A model generated the notes under the pieces. It saw nothing but the letters and a program-made list of their open reading frames with translations. It searched no databases and had not been told where the DNA came from. A stretch of DNA of 64,000 nucleotides from JBHGYD01 sp041920415 (GTDB lineage Bacteria; Bacillota; Bacilli; Bacillales; Anoxybacillaceae): NCBI GenBank assembly GCA_041920415.1, contig JBHGYD010000032.1:1-64000 (forward strand), written 5' to 3'. Below, in pieces: positions 36,310 through 44,827 of the stretch. Numbering within the stretch: the stretch's first letter is position 1; each line of letters begins with the position of its first letter. Both the position numbers and the translations under genes were made by a program.

Positions 36310-37299
36310 ATGCAAAAGCGTAAATTAGGAAAAAGCGGACTAGAAGTTTCTGCTATCGGGCTTGGTTGCATGGGAATGAGTTATGGTTATGGTCCGGCAT
36401 CAGACAAGAGGGAGATGATTTCGCTGATCCATGCGGCGATTGACCGGGGTGTTACTTTTTTCGACACCGCCGAAGTTTATGGTCCATATGTGAATGAGGA
36501 GTTGGTAGGTGAAGCGCTTGCCCCATTCAAGGGAAAGGTGGTCATCGCCACAAAATTTGGTATTAAAATGGTAGATGGCAAGCAGGTGCTTGACAGCAAG
36601 CCGGAGACCATTAGGCAATCCGTCGAAGGCTCGCTCAAACGCCTAAAAGTTGAAGCCATTGATCTGTACTATCAGCATCGTGTTGACCCAAATGTACCGA
36701 TTGAGGAAGTAGCCGGAGTAGTGCAAGACCTAATCAAAGAAGGTAAGGTTAAGCATTGGGGACTTTCTGAAGCAGGGGTGCACACGATTCGACGTGCACA
36801 CGCAGTTCAGCCGCTCACTGCAGTTCAGAGTGAATACTCAATGATGTGGCGAAGCCCTGAAGAAGAACTGCTCCCTACGCTTGAGGAACTCGGAATCGGT
36901 TTCGTTCCGTTCAGCCCGCTGGGTAAGGGCTTCCTTACTGGAAAAATTGATAAGAATACAACATTCGTTAGCTCCGACTTCCGCAGTATTGTTCCTCGCT
37001 TCAAACCGGAGAATCTCGAAGCAAATCAGGTTTTGGTCGAATTAATAAAGAAGGTTGCTGCAGAGAAAAACGCGACACCGGCTCAAATCGCACTCGCATG
37101 GGTGCTTGCCCAGAAGCCATGGATTGTTCCGATTCCCGGCACGCGTAAATTGGAGCGCTTGGAAGAAAATCTTGGCGCAGCGGACATTGAGCTGACTCCC
37201 GACGAACTAAAGGATTTGAACGACGCGCTCTCGAAGATCGAGATTTCGGGGGATCGCTATCCGGCAGGTTCAGAATACGCAAATAGAACGGGCAAATAA
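36310..37299 (+). CDS. aldo/keto reductase
   Basis: This is a 329-residue reductase of the YakC/AKR13 type: GKSGLEVSAIGLGCMGMSY, then FFDTAEVYGPY, VIATKFG and YYQHRVDP for the tetrad, and PIPGTRKLERLEENL for cofactor. AAAGGAAG precedes ATG 36310. It is the last gene of the redox cluster. Three different reductases in 5 kb suggest a broad aldehyde-detoxifying role. Confidence 0.92.
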   Translation: MQKRKLGKSGLEVSAIGLGCMGMSYGYGPASDKREMISLIHAAIDRGVTFFDTAEVYGPYVNEELVGEALAPFKGKVVIATKFGIKMVDGKQVLDSKPETIRQSVEGSLKRLKVEAIDLYYQHRVDPNVPIEEVAGVVQDLIKEGKVKHWGLSEAGVHTIRRAHAVQPLTAVQSEYSMMWRSPEEELLPTLEELGIGFVPFSPLGKGFLTGKIDKNTTFVSSDFRSIVPRFKPENLEANQVLVELIKKVAAEKNATPAQIALAWVLAQKPWIVPIPGTRKLERLEENLGAADIELTPDELKDLNDALSKIEISGDRYPAGSEYANRTGK

Positions 37300-37627
37300 C
37301 TGATCGTTCTCCTTATGGGATAGAATAAGGTATGAAAAGTGCAAGGTAAATCACGAAAATTTCGGCATTTTGTATTAGCAAACAATTCCATGATTTGTTG
37401 ATTCACAACATTAAAGTATTAAGTAATCGAATGAAAAATAAAAAGATGCAGTATCGTTTAATCAAAGTAGACAACGAATGGCGTATCCGGGGAATCACGA
37501 CTACTCGATACCATAATTATGACAATTATTTAGCTATTTATGTAACTCTTTTATCTCTCCATAGGTATGCGAAAGAACATCATATTAATTACAGAATAGA
37601 AAAAGCTTACATAAGTGACTCAATCCG
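37300..37627. other. possible gene remnant
   Basis: A frame from ATG 37431 reads MQYRLIKVDNEWRIRGITTT, which looks like the end of an NTF2-like lipoprotein domain. It runs on through the terminator at 37628 and into the opposite gene, so it is not intact. The rest is featureless. Confidence 0.3.
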
Positions 37628-37660
37628 AAAAAATCGCCAAGTAATCATTGGCGATTTTTT
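37628..37660. terminator. bidirectional terminator
   Basis: AAAAAATCGCCA 37628-37639 pairs with TGGCGATTTTTT 37649-37660. It serves the minus-strand gene that ends at 37659 and could also stop transcription from the redox cluster. Confidence 0.9.
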
Positions 37661-38522
37661 AACTTCTATCATAACTCATATTAATAAGCCGCTTTGCCTT
37701 TTCAAAATCTTCATCATTATAAATGCTGATTTCTAAATCTCCTGTTCCATAATGACCGATGTTTCGAACATCACGGCTAAATCCTGGTTCGAGTTCAATT
37801 TCATCTGGATTCACTTTTAAATATAGGACGATCTTTTCTGTCTGTGGATGTGCTTCTAAGCAAACAAAATTTTTAATACGCTTAAAGGCTATGTAGTATT
37901 TTAATACAGCCATTTGTACATCATCACCTAGTGCCATAATATATGCTTTTATTGCTTCAAATCGGTCTTTCACTTCAGTACTGGATTGTTCCAGATACTC
38001 GGAGACCGTTTTATATCCGGTCTTTGAAGAGCTAATATGGTTTTCAACTGCTGATAATGGCTGTGCAGTTGTCGCATTTACTAAATCAAGCAGAAGAAAT
38101 CCATCTTTATAAAATTTATACTGGTACAACTCAATGTTACGGTTGATTTGTTGAACAGCATGTTCATCATATTTTGTGAATCCGCCCGCAATACATAATA
38201 AACGCGGATTAGTCCAATCGATTGCATCAGCCATGTCATTACCGTATTTGCGCATTACCATGAGAGTGAATTCTGCCTTATGATCCAATAGCCAGTCCAG
38301 ATAAAATAATCCTTGGTTAATAACATTTTCATTGATAGCCCGCTTATATTCAATGATAACTGGAGAGTTATTTTCATCGATTCCTAATGTATCGATTCTG
38401 CCGCCATGCGTCTTGCCGGTAGAATACTCAGATGCTAGAAACCGTACACCTAAAAATGTTTCAAGATTACGCTCAATAAGTGTTTGTAGTGATTTTTCGA
38501 TCGTAAGTGCTGTTCCTTCCAA
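37659..38522 (-). CDS. DUF5655/NucS-like protein, probably 5'-truncated
   Basis: This 287-residue protein has an N-terminal PD-(D/E)XK-like part (GGRIDTLGIDENNSPVIIEYKRA, residues 41-63, giving D...E-x-K) and a C-terminal DUF5655 domain from about 180. From memory, full-length relatives begin about 15-20 residues earlier. Here the only start is TTG 38522 without a ribosome binding site, and the frame is closed by TAG just upstream, near 38556. The 5' end therefore looks damaged. Such proteins are predicted nucleases of unknown target. Confidence 0.75.
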   Translation of the reverse strand: MEGTALTIEKSLQTLIERNLETFLGVRFLASEYSTGKTHGGRIDTLGIDENNSPVIIEYKRAINENVINQGLFYLDWLLDHKAEFTLMVMRKYGNDMADAIDWTNPRLLCIAGGFTKYDEHAVQQINRNIELYQYKFYKDGFLLLDLVNATTAQPLSAVENHISSSKTGYKTVSEYLEQSSTEVKDRFEAIKAYIMALGDDVQMAVLKYYIAFKRIKNFVCLEAHPQTEKIVLYLKVNPDEIELEPGFSRDVRNIGHYGTGDLEISIYNDEDFEKAKRLINMSYDRS

Positions 38523-38841
38523 TTTTAAATAGTGTTGTAAATCAACAGGTACCTATTGATTCTTAAGGTGCCTTATTGTGTATTGCGAATAATACAATTG
38601 ATTAATAAAATAACATGATAGAAGAATTTTGATGAATGGTGTAAAATGTATCACCATCGAAAGGATGAAAACGAATCATTGTGAAATATCTTGTATTTGA
38701 TAATCTGCAATTAACATTGTGAAAAACAAAGACATACAGCTGTAAGAATCTCTTGAGGGTTAGGATTATAGACACTTTGAAATGAAATACATTTAGAAAG
38801 GATCTTCGCGAGGTTCAATAAATAAAATAAGGTGGTGGACT
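38523..38841. other. intergenic region upstream of the toxin gene
   Basis: About 320 bases with no gene. A GGTGGTGGA ribosome binding site at 38831-38839 serves the next gene. Confidence 0.35.
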
Positions 38842-39756
38842 ATGAAGACAGAAGAACAAGAACGAAAAGAAAAAATCGCTATGATAAGGAGGCATGTCAT
38901 AAGAGTTCTGTTGTTTTGCATTGTATTTGCTCTTATATTGTCTAAATGGGGTGTACAGTTACAAAATTATATTCAGTCTCACAAATGGTTTTTGCTATTG
39001 CTTGTTGTAGGAATCATTTTGTATATAAGCTGGGCATTTCCTGTATTTTTTAGAGATTACAAACAAAATCTTCGCCGTACATGGTACTTCTTTTTGGTTA
39101 TAGGAGTCGTTCTTTTATTGAAAGAAAGCGGTTTTCAGACAAATGACTGGCAACGATATTTGTATTTGACAGGCATGTTCATTTTTGTGGACTTGGCATT
39201 CTTTCTCACACCAACGATTAAGAAATTCGGTGGAACTGAAATGGAAATGGTACAGGAAGTAGAAAATATAAACAAGGAAATGCAGAAGGCATTAACGAAA
39301 ACCAAAGGGAGAAGCAAGATATACACATCTATCCTGTCGAGAGTGGAAACAGAACCTTTTGGAACACTGGATTGGAGCGATGGTGAAGACTATCGAATCA
39401 GTTTAGAAGACTTTTTGGCTTATTATGGAGAAGCCTGTATGCAAGAGATTACAGTTCTTCTCAAACCAAACGATGGAACATTTGCTACGCAGTTATCAAG
39501 TGTGTTAGGAATTGAACTGGAACAGGAGCAGTTGGATAAATTGGAGAAGGAGGAAATTGTTCAGTTAGATACTCACCAAGTATTGATTCCCTTCTCACAT
39601 CAACTTCACCCTGTAGTGATTGTAGTCATTTCCCAAAAAGAGCCCCTGATTCAAGTTGATTTTGATCATATCATTGATTTGGCAATTATACATACGTGGT
39701 ATAAAAAGAAGGAAGAAATTTCTGAGGAAGTAAGTGAAGAAAGTTTAGAAGTTTGA
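38842..39756 (+). CDS. spoIISA: SpoIISA-like membrane toxin
   Basis: This 304-residue protein has four hydrophobic helices (about 18-34, 49-69, 80-95, 105-123) followed by a cytoplasmic GAF-like domain with HQVLIPF and VDFDHIIDL near its end. This is the layout of Bacillus SpoIISA, whose membrane insertion kills the cell unless SpoIISB binds it. B. subtilis SpoIISA has three helices and about 248 residues, so the first helix here and the acidic tail are extra. The antitoxin gene follows 36 bases later. The assignment rests on topology, the LRRTWYFFLVIGVV segment and context. Confidence 0.85.
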   Translation: MKTEEQERKEKIAMIRRHVIRVLLFCIVFALILSKWGVQLQNYIQSHKWFLLLLVVGIILYISWAFPVFFRDYKQNLRRTWYFFLVIGVVLLLKESGFQTNDWQRYLYLTGMFIFVDLAFFLTPTIKKFGGTEMEMVQEVENINKEMQKALTKTKGRSKIYTSILSRVETEPFGTLDWSDGEDYRISLEDFLAYYGEACMQEITVLLKPNDGTFATQLSSVLGIELEQEQLDKLEKEEIVQLDTHQVLIPFSHQLHPVVIVVISQKEPLIQVDFDHIIDLAIIHTWYKKKEEISEEVSEESLEV

Positions 39757-39792
39757 TAAAATAAAAGTATACAAAGAAAGGAGGAGATAGAT

Positions 39793-39996
39793 TTGAGAAA
39801 AGCTATTGTAACCTCTTCAGGTGTAAAAGTAGGCATCCGAACAAAACGGGTAAGAAAATCTCCTCTCATTTCGGACAAGCCTGTTTCAAGTCTACCATCT
39901 GTCCCGACAGCTATTCATACGAAGCAATTGTTTGAAAAAGGTAATGAAGCAGTATATCATTTAAAATATAAGCAAGAAGTAACAGGCATTCGATAA
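39793..39996 (+). CDS. spoIISB: SpoIISB-like antitoxin
   Basis: AAAGGAGG precedes TTG 39793. The 67-residue product is basic, disordered-looking and Ser/Pro-rich, like SpoIISB, which wraps around the SpoIISA cytoplasmic domain. It contains RKSPLISDKP (about 21-30), which recurs in the next small gene. Its stop overlaps the start of a terminator. It lies 36 bases after the toxin, the usual operon arrangement. Confidence 0.8.
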   Translation: MRKAIVTSSGVKVGIRTKRVRKSPLISDKPVSSLPSVPTAIHTKQLFEKGNEAVYHLKYKQEVTGIR

Positions 39997-40025
39997 GGCA
40001 GGAGCGTTCCTGCCTTATCATTTTT
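39992..40025 (+). terminator. terminator of the toxin-antitoxin operon
   Basis: GATAAGGCAGGA 39992-40003 pairs with TCCTGCCTTATC 40008-40019 around a GCGT loop, followed by a T-rich tail. Confidence 0.9.
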
Positions 40026-40118
40026 GGAGAAGATTTTATCATTTAGGTTTAAAAGAGTCATAATATGCCCATACAAGTAGTATATTCTACCAAACTTGTG
40101 TGGGAGGCGATGGATATA

Positions 40119-40274
40119 ATGAGTGCAAGGAAGCGAAAAAGCCCTTTAATTAAGGACAAGCCTACAGGCGTTTTGCCGACTTATGACAAAGAGGGAGATA
40201 TCCTCATGAACCTCAACAAGAAAATGGGCAGTAAGATTCAACAATTGAAAAAGCAACTATCCATTCGTGATTAA
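40119..40274 (+). CDS. second SpoIISB-like small protein
   Basis: GGAGG at 40103-40107 precedes ATG 40119 by 11 bases. The 51-residue basic product shares the motif RKSPLIKDKPTGVLP with the antitoxin at 39793 (RKSPLISDKPVSSLP) and then differs. It has its own terminator. It could be an additional antitoxin analogous to SpoIISC, or a duplicate in divergence. The unit sits after the first terminator, so it may have a separate promoter. Confidence 0.7.
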   Translation: MSARKRKSPLIKDKPTGVLPTYDKEGDILMNLNKKMGSKIQQLKKQLSIRD

Positions 40275-40299
40275 AAGCAGAGATGTTCTGCTTTTTATA
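40273..40299 (+). terminator. terminator of the second antitoxin-like gene
   Basis: AAAAGCAGA 40273-40281 pairs with TCTGCTTTT 40287-40295, followed by Ts. Confidence 0.8.
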
Positions 40300-40544
40300 T
40301 AAAAAACATAAACTTTTGAGCAGAGAACGATTGTCGTGAAAAAGAAAAAAGAACTCAAGTCTTTATACTTAAGTTCCTTAAAATCAAACTTATTCACCTT
40401 TATGACTTTTTTCACCTATTTGTTCAAACAACCATTTGAATTCTGATTCATTCTAATGAATGTTGCAACTGAAACCGACATGTTCGAAATATTTGGTGCC
40501 GAGACGGTTAGGGAAACAAAAGGGAGATGGAGCAATAAAAATCG

Positions 40545-41147
40545 GTGTTTCAATTATATAAGAATATTATGAAAAACGATTTAATGGAGATACACGGTAT
40601 CACACCAAATAAGTCACTGGATGTAAAATTTCCGTATGTTCCGGATATGTATTTAAATCATTTTATAAGAGGTTATTTTGACGGTGATGGAAATATTTAT
40701 TCCCGCGGTTATTTAGTTAGTTTTGTCGGCGGATCTCTGGATTTTATGGCAGCATTAGAGAATCATTTAAAAGCTCAAGGATTTGACGTGTACTTAACTA
40801 AAAAAGGAAAACATATTCGTTTATATATGAGCGGCAGAAAAAACATTAAGGAATTTTACGACTGGATTTATCACGATAAAGGATTATACTTGAAACGCAA
40901 ATTTGAAGCGTTCCCAGATAAAAACATGGATGCAGAAACATTGCAAAATGCAAAATTAAAAAGAACAAAACATGCTGTTGCAGCAAGAAAAAAAGCTTTT
41001 ATCGATGAATATCAAAAAAGTTATTGCGTTCATCAAGCATGTAAAACTGCTGGGATTACATTGGGAACTTATCATAGATGGTTGAAACATGACAAAGAAT
41101 TTAGCGAAGAATTTTATCAGATACAGAAAGGGGAGTTAAGTAGCTAA
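40545..41147 (+). CDS. LAGLIDADG homing endonuclease, C-terminal part with HTH tail
   Basis: The 200-residue frame carries one LAGLIDADG-type helix, HFIRGYFDGDGNIY, with the catalytic Asp, and a following YLTKKGKHIRLYMSG strand region. The last 60 residues (HQACKTAGITLGTYHRWLK) form a helix-turn-helix like that of phage terminase or resolvase proteins. A family member of this single-chain type normally has a second, earlier domain, and the first residues here start mid-domain without a good ribosome binding site (GTG 40545, or ATG 40569). I read it as 5'-truncated and probably inactive. Confidence 0.65.
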   Translation: MFQLYKNIMKNDLMEIHGITPNKSLDVKFPYVPDMYLNHFIRGYFDGDGNIYSRGYLVSFVGGSLDFMAALENHLKAQGFDVYLTKKGKHIRLYMSGRKNIKEFYDWIYHDKGLYLKRKFEAFPDKNMDAETLQNAKLKRTKHAVAARKKAFIDEYQKSYCVHQACKTAGITLGTYHRWLKHDKEFSEEFYQIQKGELSS

Positions 41148-41339
41148 TATCTGCTTATATATTTTTCAAATTCTAGTAGACATAATATAAATTATAGGAA
41201 GTTGTTGATTTAAATAGAAATTCTATCTCAATTCAAAAGTAAACTTGTTATATTGAGATGAAAAAGAAAAATAACGTTCAGATCAGTTTGTTTGGCAAAT
41301 ATACATAAAATAAAAATTGATTAAGGAGTGTTTGCTGCA

Positions 41340-42392
41340 TTGAAAGTACGTCCTTATTTGACGACGCGGAGTCTTGTTCCGGAAAATCAAGAAACTCCGA
41401 TTCATTTTTTGTTGCGGGAATCGGTGTTTCCGGCACGCTATTTTTTTCGCCGTAATCATTTTCCATTTCTTCCTAAACTGGAATCAAGTACTTTACTCGT
41501 TCATGGTCAAGTGCAACGTCCTTTTTCCATCAGCGCATCCCAACTAAAAATGATGCCTTCCAAAAAATTACTCGTGCCCTTGGAATGTGCAGGAAATCAA
41601 CGCGCGAAGTTTACTCCTCCTGTATTTGGTGAACAATGGAAAGATGGTGCCATTAGTCAAGCTGTATGGACGGGTGTTCCGTTGCGAGAGCTGCTGTCAT
41701 TGGCAAACATACAAAACAATGCTAAAGAAGTGATATTTGTTGGAGCTGATTTTGGAAAACGTCAAGATATGGATGGTCTTTTTTATTACGCAAGAAGTTT
41801 GCCACTTGAAAAAGCGCTCCATCCAGACACGATCATTGCTTACGAATACAATGGATCCCCCCTTCCCTTCAAACACGGTTTCCCGCTTCGCCTTATCGTT
41901 CCACAATGGTATGCTATGGCATCAGTTAAATGGTTGAAGCAAATCATTGTCACCGATCAACCTTTCATCGGTCCGTTTCAAGCCATTGATTATGTGTATT
42001 ATCCTCATAAACATAGCGATGCGGATAAAGAACCGGTCACTACTATCAATGTCAATTCACTCATTCAATCTCCTCTTGATTACTCGATTCATCGTGCTGG
42101 TACTCTTCTAATTGAGGGAATTGCATGGACTGGCAGCGGAAGGATTGAAAAAGTTGAAATTAGTGTGGATAATGGGGAAACATGGAAACAAGCGGTACTT
42201 ATGCTCCGTGAACAAGAACGTTATGCGTGGGTGCATTGGCGTTTTGCATGGAAGGTTCGTGAAAAAGGAGAATATACGCTTTTGGCTAAAGCGACCGATT
42301 CAAGCGGTCAGACACAACCGTCTGTTCCTATATGGAATCGAAAAGGTTACGGGTATAATGCGATACAACATGTTCACGTAAAAATCGAATAA
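41340..42392 (+). CDS. sulfite oxidase-like molybdopterin oxidoreductase
   Basis: This protein of about 350 residues has a SUOX-type molybdopterin domain (about 40-230), with LLVPLECAGNQRAKF supplying the Mo-ligand Cys and the conserved Arg, and PLRLIVPQWYAMASVKWLK. A C-terminal dimerisation domain (about 250-350) has VEISVDNGETW. It probably oxidises sulfite or a related compound in the cytoplasm: no twin-arginine signal is visible. I chose TTG 41340, 11 bases after AAGGAG (41323-41328); GTG 41328 overlaps that site. It is monocistronic. Confidence 0.88.
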   Translation: MKVRPYLTTRSLVPENQETPIHFLLRESVFPARYFFRRNHFPFLPKLESSTLLVHGQVQRPFSISASQLKMMPSKKLLVPLECAGNQRAKFTPPVFGEQWKDGAISQAVWTGVPLRELLSLANIQNNAKEVIFVGADFGKRQDMDGLFYYARSLPLEKALHPDTIIAYEYNGSPLPFKHGFPLRLIVPQWYAMASVKWLKQIIVTDQPFIGPFQAIDYVYYPHKHSDADKEPVTTINVNSLIQSPLDYSIHRAGTLLIEGIAWTGSGRIEKVEISVDNGETWKQAVLMLREQERYAWVHWRFAWKVREKGEYTLLAKATDSSGQTQPSVPIWNRKGYGYNAIQHVHVKIE

Positions 42393-42397
42393 AATAA

Positions 42398-42448
42398 AAA
42401 TGTGTAGCGGTGTTTTTCCTCTTTTTTTCAGTGCACCGCTACACATTT
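42398..42448. terminator. long hairpin terminator
   Basis: AAATGTGTAGCGGTG 42398-42412 pairs exactly with CACCGCTACACATTT 42434-42448 around a T-rich 21-base loop. It ends the molybdoenzyme gene and can also serve the minus-strand gene at 42507. Confidence 0.85.
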
Positions 42449-42506
42449 AATCCTTATATCCGAGTTGTTGCAGTAGGGAAATCATGGTACCATCCTTCCG
42501 TGTTAG

Positions 42507-42701
42507 TTACGCGATATCGATGTGGCGATAACGTACACCTTTGTATTGAACGCGGACAGGTGCTCCCTTTTCTTGCTTGTATTTTTTCATAAGCTTTTTT
42601 GCTTTTAAAAAAGCATCCATCATCCCATCAGCAAGAATAGCCTCTTCCCAAACAACTGGCTTGGCTTGCTCTGTGTAGAAAGAAAAGACATACTGTTTCA
42701 T
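42507..42701 (-). CDS. hypothetical protein, 64 aa
   Basis: I chose ATG 42701, with GGGAGGTGAG upstream. The product is small and basic: MKQYVFSFYTEQ, an Ala-rich helix and YKGVRYRHIDIA. It has no signal peptide or metal motif. I do not recognise it, but coding quality is good and it is probably conserved in related bacilli. Confidence 0.65.
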   Translation of the reverse strand: MKQYVFSFYTEQAKPVVWEEAILADGMMDAFLKAKKLMKKYKQEKGAPVRVQYKGVRYRHIDIA

Positions 42702-42790
42702 CTTCTCACCTCCCATTTATAATTATAAAGAAAATCTGTATCTATTCAAATATAAAAACTGTTACAATTGTGTTAACTTTTTATAACGAA

Positions 42791-43399
42791 CTATGAAGCC
42801 ATTTTTCCTAAAGGAGACTGTTCATCAACAAACTTGTGTAGTTCGTATACCGAAATCGGAAAGTATGGAAATCCAAATGCATAAGCTGTCAGTTCATATA
42901 ACTGATAAAAAACCACAAGCGCTTTATCAGCAATATAGAAATCTTGATCTGGTGAGATACCTTTGAAGGGAGAATCTAAAAGAAAAATATCCCGCTCCTT
43001 AATTTGCCTTAATACAATCGCGGATAATCGTTCCACGTAGTTGCTGTTGGCTAAAAATAATTCGTGAAGCGAATATTTTTTTCCGGTTAATATGTCAAAT
43101 GTTAATCCTTTCATGAGCGTCATCCCATGAGCGCCACCAGAATAAGCATAATTGATAATGGTTAAACTCAACACTCCTTTTTCATTTGTTTTCAGTTCAA
43201 AACTCCCCGTAATTTCTGTCAGTGGATTCTCATAAAAACCTTGATCCATGATGAATCTTTGCACAGCAGCTACTATTTCATAATTGATGTTTCGTTCCGC
43301 CTCTTTATTTGACAATCCATACACAATCGGATAATAAAGCTCAAGACGTTTTTGTTTCACATATTCTGTGCGAATATTGACCGGTAACTCAATCACCAT
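42791..43399 (-). CDS. DUF3298/PdaC-like protein
   Basis: This protein of about 202 residues matches the PdaC/RsiV-type C-terminal module: YPIVYGLSNKEAERNINYEI near the start, then YAYSGGAHGMTLMKGLTFDILTGKKYSLHELF, the DUF3298 signature, and YFPISVYEL at the end. The family occurs in extracytoplasmic anti-sigma and deacetylase-related proteins, but no signal peptide or membrane anchor is present here. ATG 43399 follows GGGGAG; an upstream in-frame ATG at 43429 is possible. The role is unknown. Confidence 0.75.
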   Translation of the reverse strand: MVIELPVNIRTEYVKQKRLELYYPIVYGLSNKEAERNINYEIVAAVQRFIMDQGFYENPLTEITGSFELKTNEKGVLSLTIINYAYSGGAHGMTLMKGLTFDILTGKKYSLHELFLANSNYVERLSAIVLRQIKERDIFLLDSPFKGISPDQDFYIADKALVVFYQLYELTAYAFGFPYFPISVYELHKFVDEQSPLGKMAS

Positions 43400-43505
43400 C
43401 TTCTCCCCTTTTTTTCTCTCCACCATATTCATTCGTGCAAAAAAGTGCCACAAAAAAATGTGCGGCCATGGTGTTCATGACTACACATTTTTATTGAAAA
43501 CGCAT

Positions 43506-44693
43506 TCAAAACGGATGATTCATTTCCCATTCCCAATATTTTAAATAGGTATAAGGGTTTATCGCATTCCAATTGGCATCATACATACCAAAATGTAAAT
43601 GAGGAACAAATTTCCCGGTTGTTCCAACTGGACCGTATCCAGAATCTCCAACGTAACCGATCAGTTTTCCTTTCTGCACCGTTTGCCCCTGCTCGATATT
43701 GTTTGCGTAGTTTTGCATATGAGCATAATAAATGTAGAGTCCTTCATTTGTTTTTACAGTGAGGCGCCATCCTCCTAAATCACTCCAGCCTTTACGGGTA
43801 ATGATTCCATCCGTTGCGGAGTAAATCGGTGTACCTTTTGCGGCGATAATATCCGTTCCTTCGTGGACACGCCCACCACCATATTGTCGGCTTTCTCCGA
43901 ACGTATCCCCAAACGGTTTGTACGTTCCCGCTTTTAATGGAAATATGGCATTTTGCAGACGCTCAGGTGCTGTTGGCTGCGGCAACTCTCCATCTATAAT
44001 TTTTAATACTTGTCCAACGTAAATCGTATCTGAAGATAAGTTGTTTAGCGCTTTCAATTGTTGGACTGTTGTCCCGTATTGTAACGCAATGGCATATAAA
44101 CTGTCACCCGGTTGAACGGTATGTGTCACCGCTTTTGTTGTGGTATCTGGTGCACTTGCATTTCCTATCGGTTTGGCTACATACAACGTTTGACCAACAA
44201 AAATCGTGTCTGTTTTTAATTGATTCCAAGTTTTTAAGTCTAAAAGAGAAATACCATAATCTCGTGCAATCATTGAAAGGGTTTCTCCTGAACGAACGGT
44301 ATGGGTTGTATACATTCCTTTTTCTGAAGGAATCATTAACGTTTGACCAGGATAAATGGAATCATTAGCGAGTTGATTACGATTTTTTAAATCAGCGATT
44401 AGAACTTGATACGTTTTTGCGATAGAAGTTAATGTGTCACCTTGCCTCACAATATATGCGGTTTCATGTTGGTGCGGAGGTAATAATGTTAATGTTTGTC
44501 CGACAAAGATGCGATCATCGCGTAGTGCATTCCAATTTTTTAAATCCTGAACCGTCACATGATAAGTGTTGGCAATTTTCCATAAACTATCTCCCGATTG
44601 AACCGTATACGTTTGTTCATGCGCGCTTACTTGTCCTACTCCACTAGCAAATAACACAATCGCCATCCCTGCTATCCACGATCTTTTTTTCAT
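43506..44693 (-). CDS. LysM-repeat M23 peptidoglycan endopeptidase
   Basis: This 395-residue secreted protein has a signal peptide (1-24, ending VSA), four LysM repeats each starting with a Y/HTVxxGD-like motif (about 28-70, 77-120, 127-168, 180-225) that bind peptidoglycan, and an M23 metallopeptidase domain. Zinc ligands lie in RVHEGTD and FVPHLHFG. It cleaves peptide cross-links in the cell wall, with likely roles in growth, sporulation or spore germination. ATG 44693 follows GAGGGTGC. Confidence 0.92.
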   Translation of the reverse strand: MKKRSWIAGMAIVLFASGVGQVSAHEQTYTVQSGDSLWKIANTYHVTVQDLKNWNALRDDRIFVGQTLTLLPPHQHETAYIVRQGDTLTSIAKTYQVLIADLKNRNQLANDSIYPGQTLMIPSEKGMYTTHTVRSGETLSMIARDYGISLLDLKTWNQLKTDTIFVGQTLYVAKPIGNASAPDTTTKAVTHTVQPGDSLYAIALQYGTTVQQLKALNNLSSDTIYVGQVLKIIDGELPQPTAPERLQNAIFPLKAGTYKPFGDTFGESRQYGGGRVHEGTDIIAAKGTPIYSATDGIITRKGWSDLGGWRLTVKTNEGLYIYYAHMQNYANNIEQGQTVQKGKLIGYVGDSGYGPVGTTGKFVPHLHFGMYDANWNAINPYTYLKYWEWEMNHPF

Positions 44694-44791
44694 GCTGCAC
44701 CCTCTCTTGATAGTTTGTTACATTACTATTTTACATGGAAGAGAATAGAGAGGGCATGCCGCAATTTATGGAAAATGTTCGATTCGGATGA

Positions 44792-44827
44792 CAAAAAAGC
44801 CGACGCTCGAAGGCATCAGCTTTTTTG
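44792..44827 (-). terminator. terminator of the DHH phosphoesterase gene
   Basis: On the minus strand, AAAAAAGCTGATGC pairs with GCGTCGGCTTTTTT (wobble pairs included), ending in Ts. It overlaps the stop of the gene at 44816. Confidence 0.8.

Noticed and set aside
37395..37736. Complete 113-aa gene
   Set aside because: The frame runs through a strong terminator and into the opposite gene. At most its middle is a remnant.
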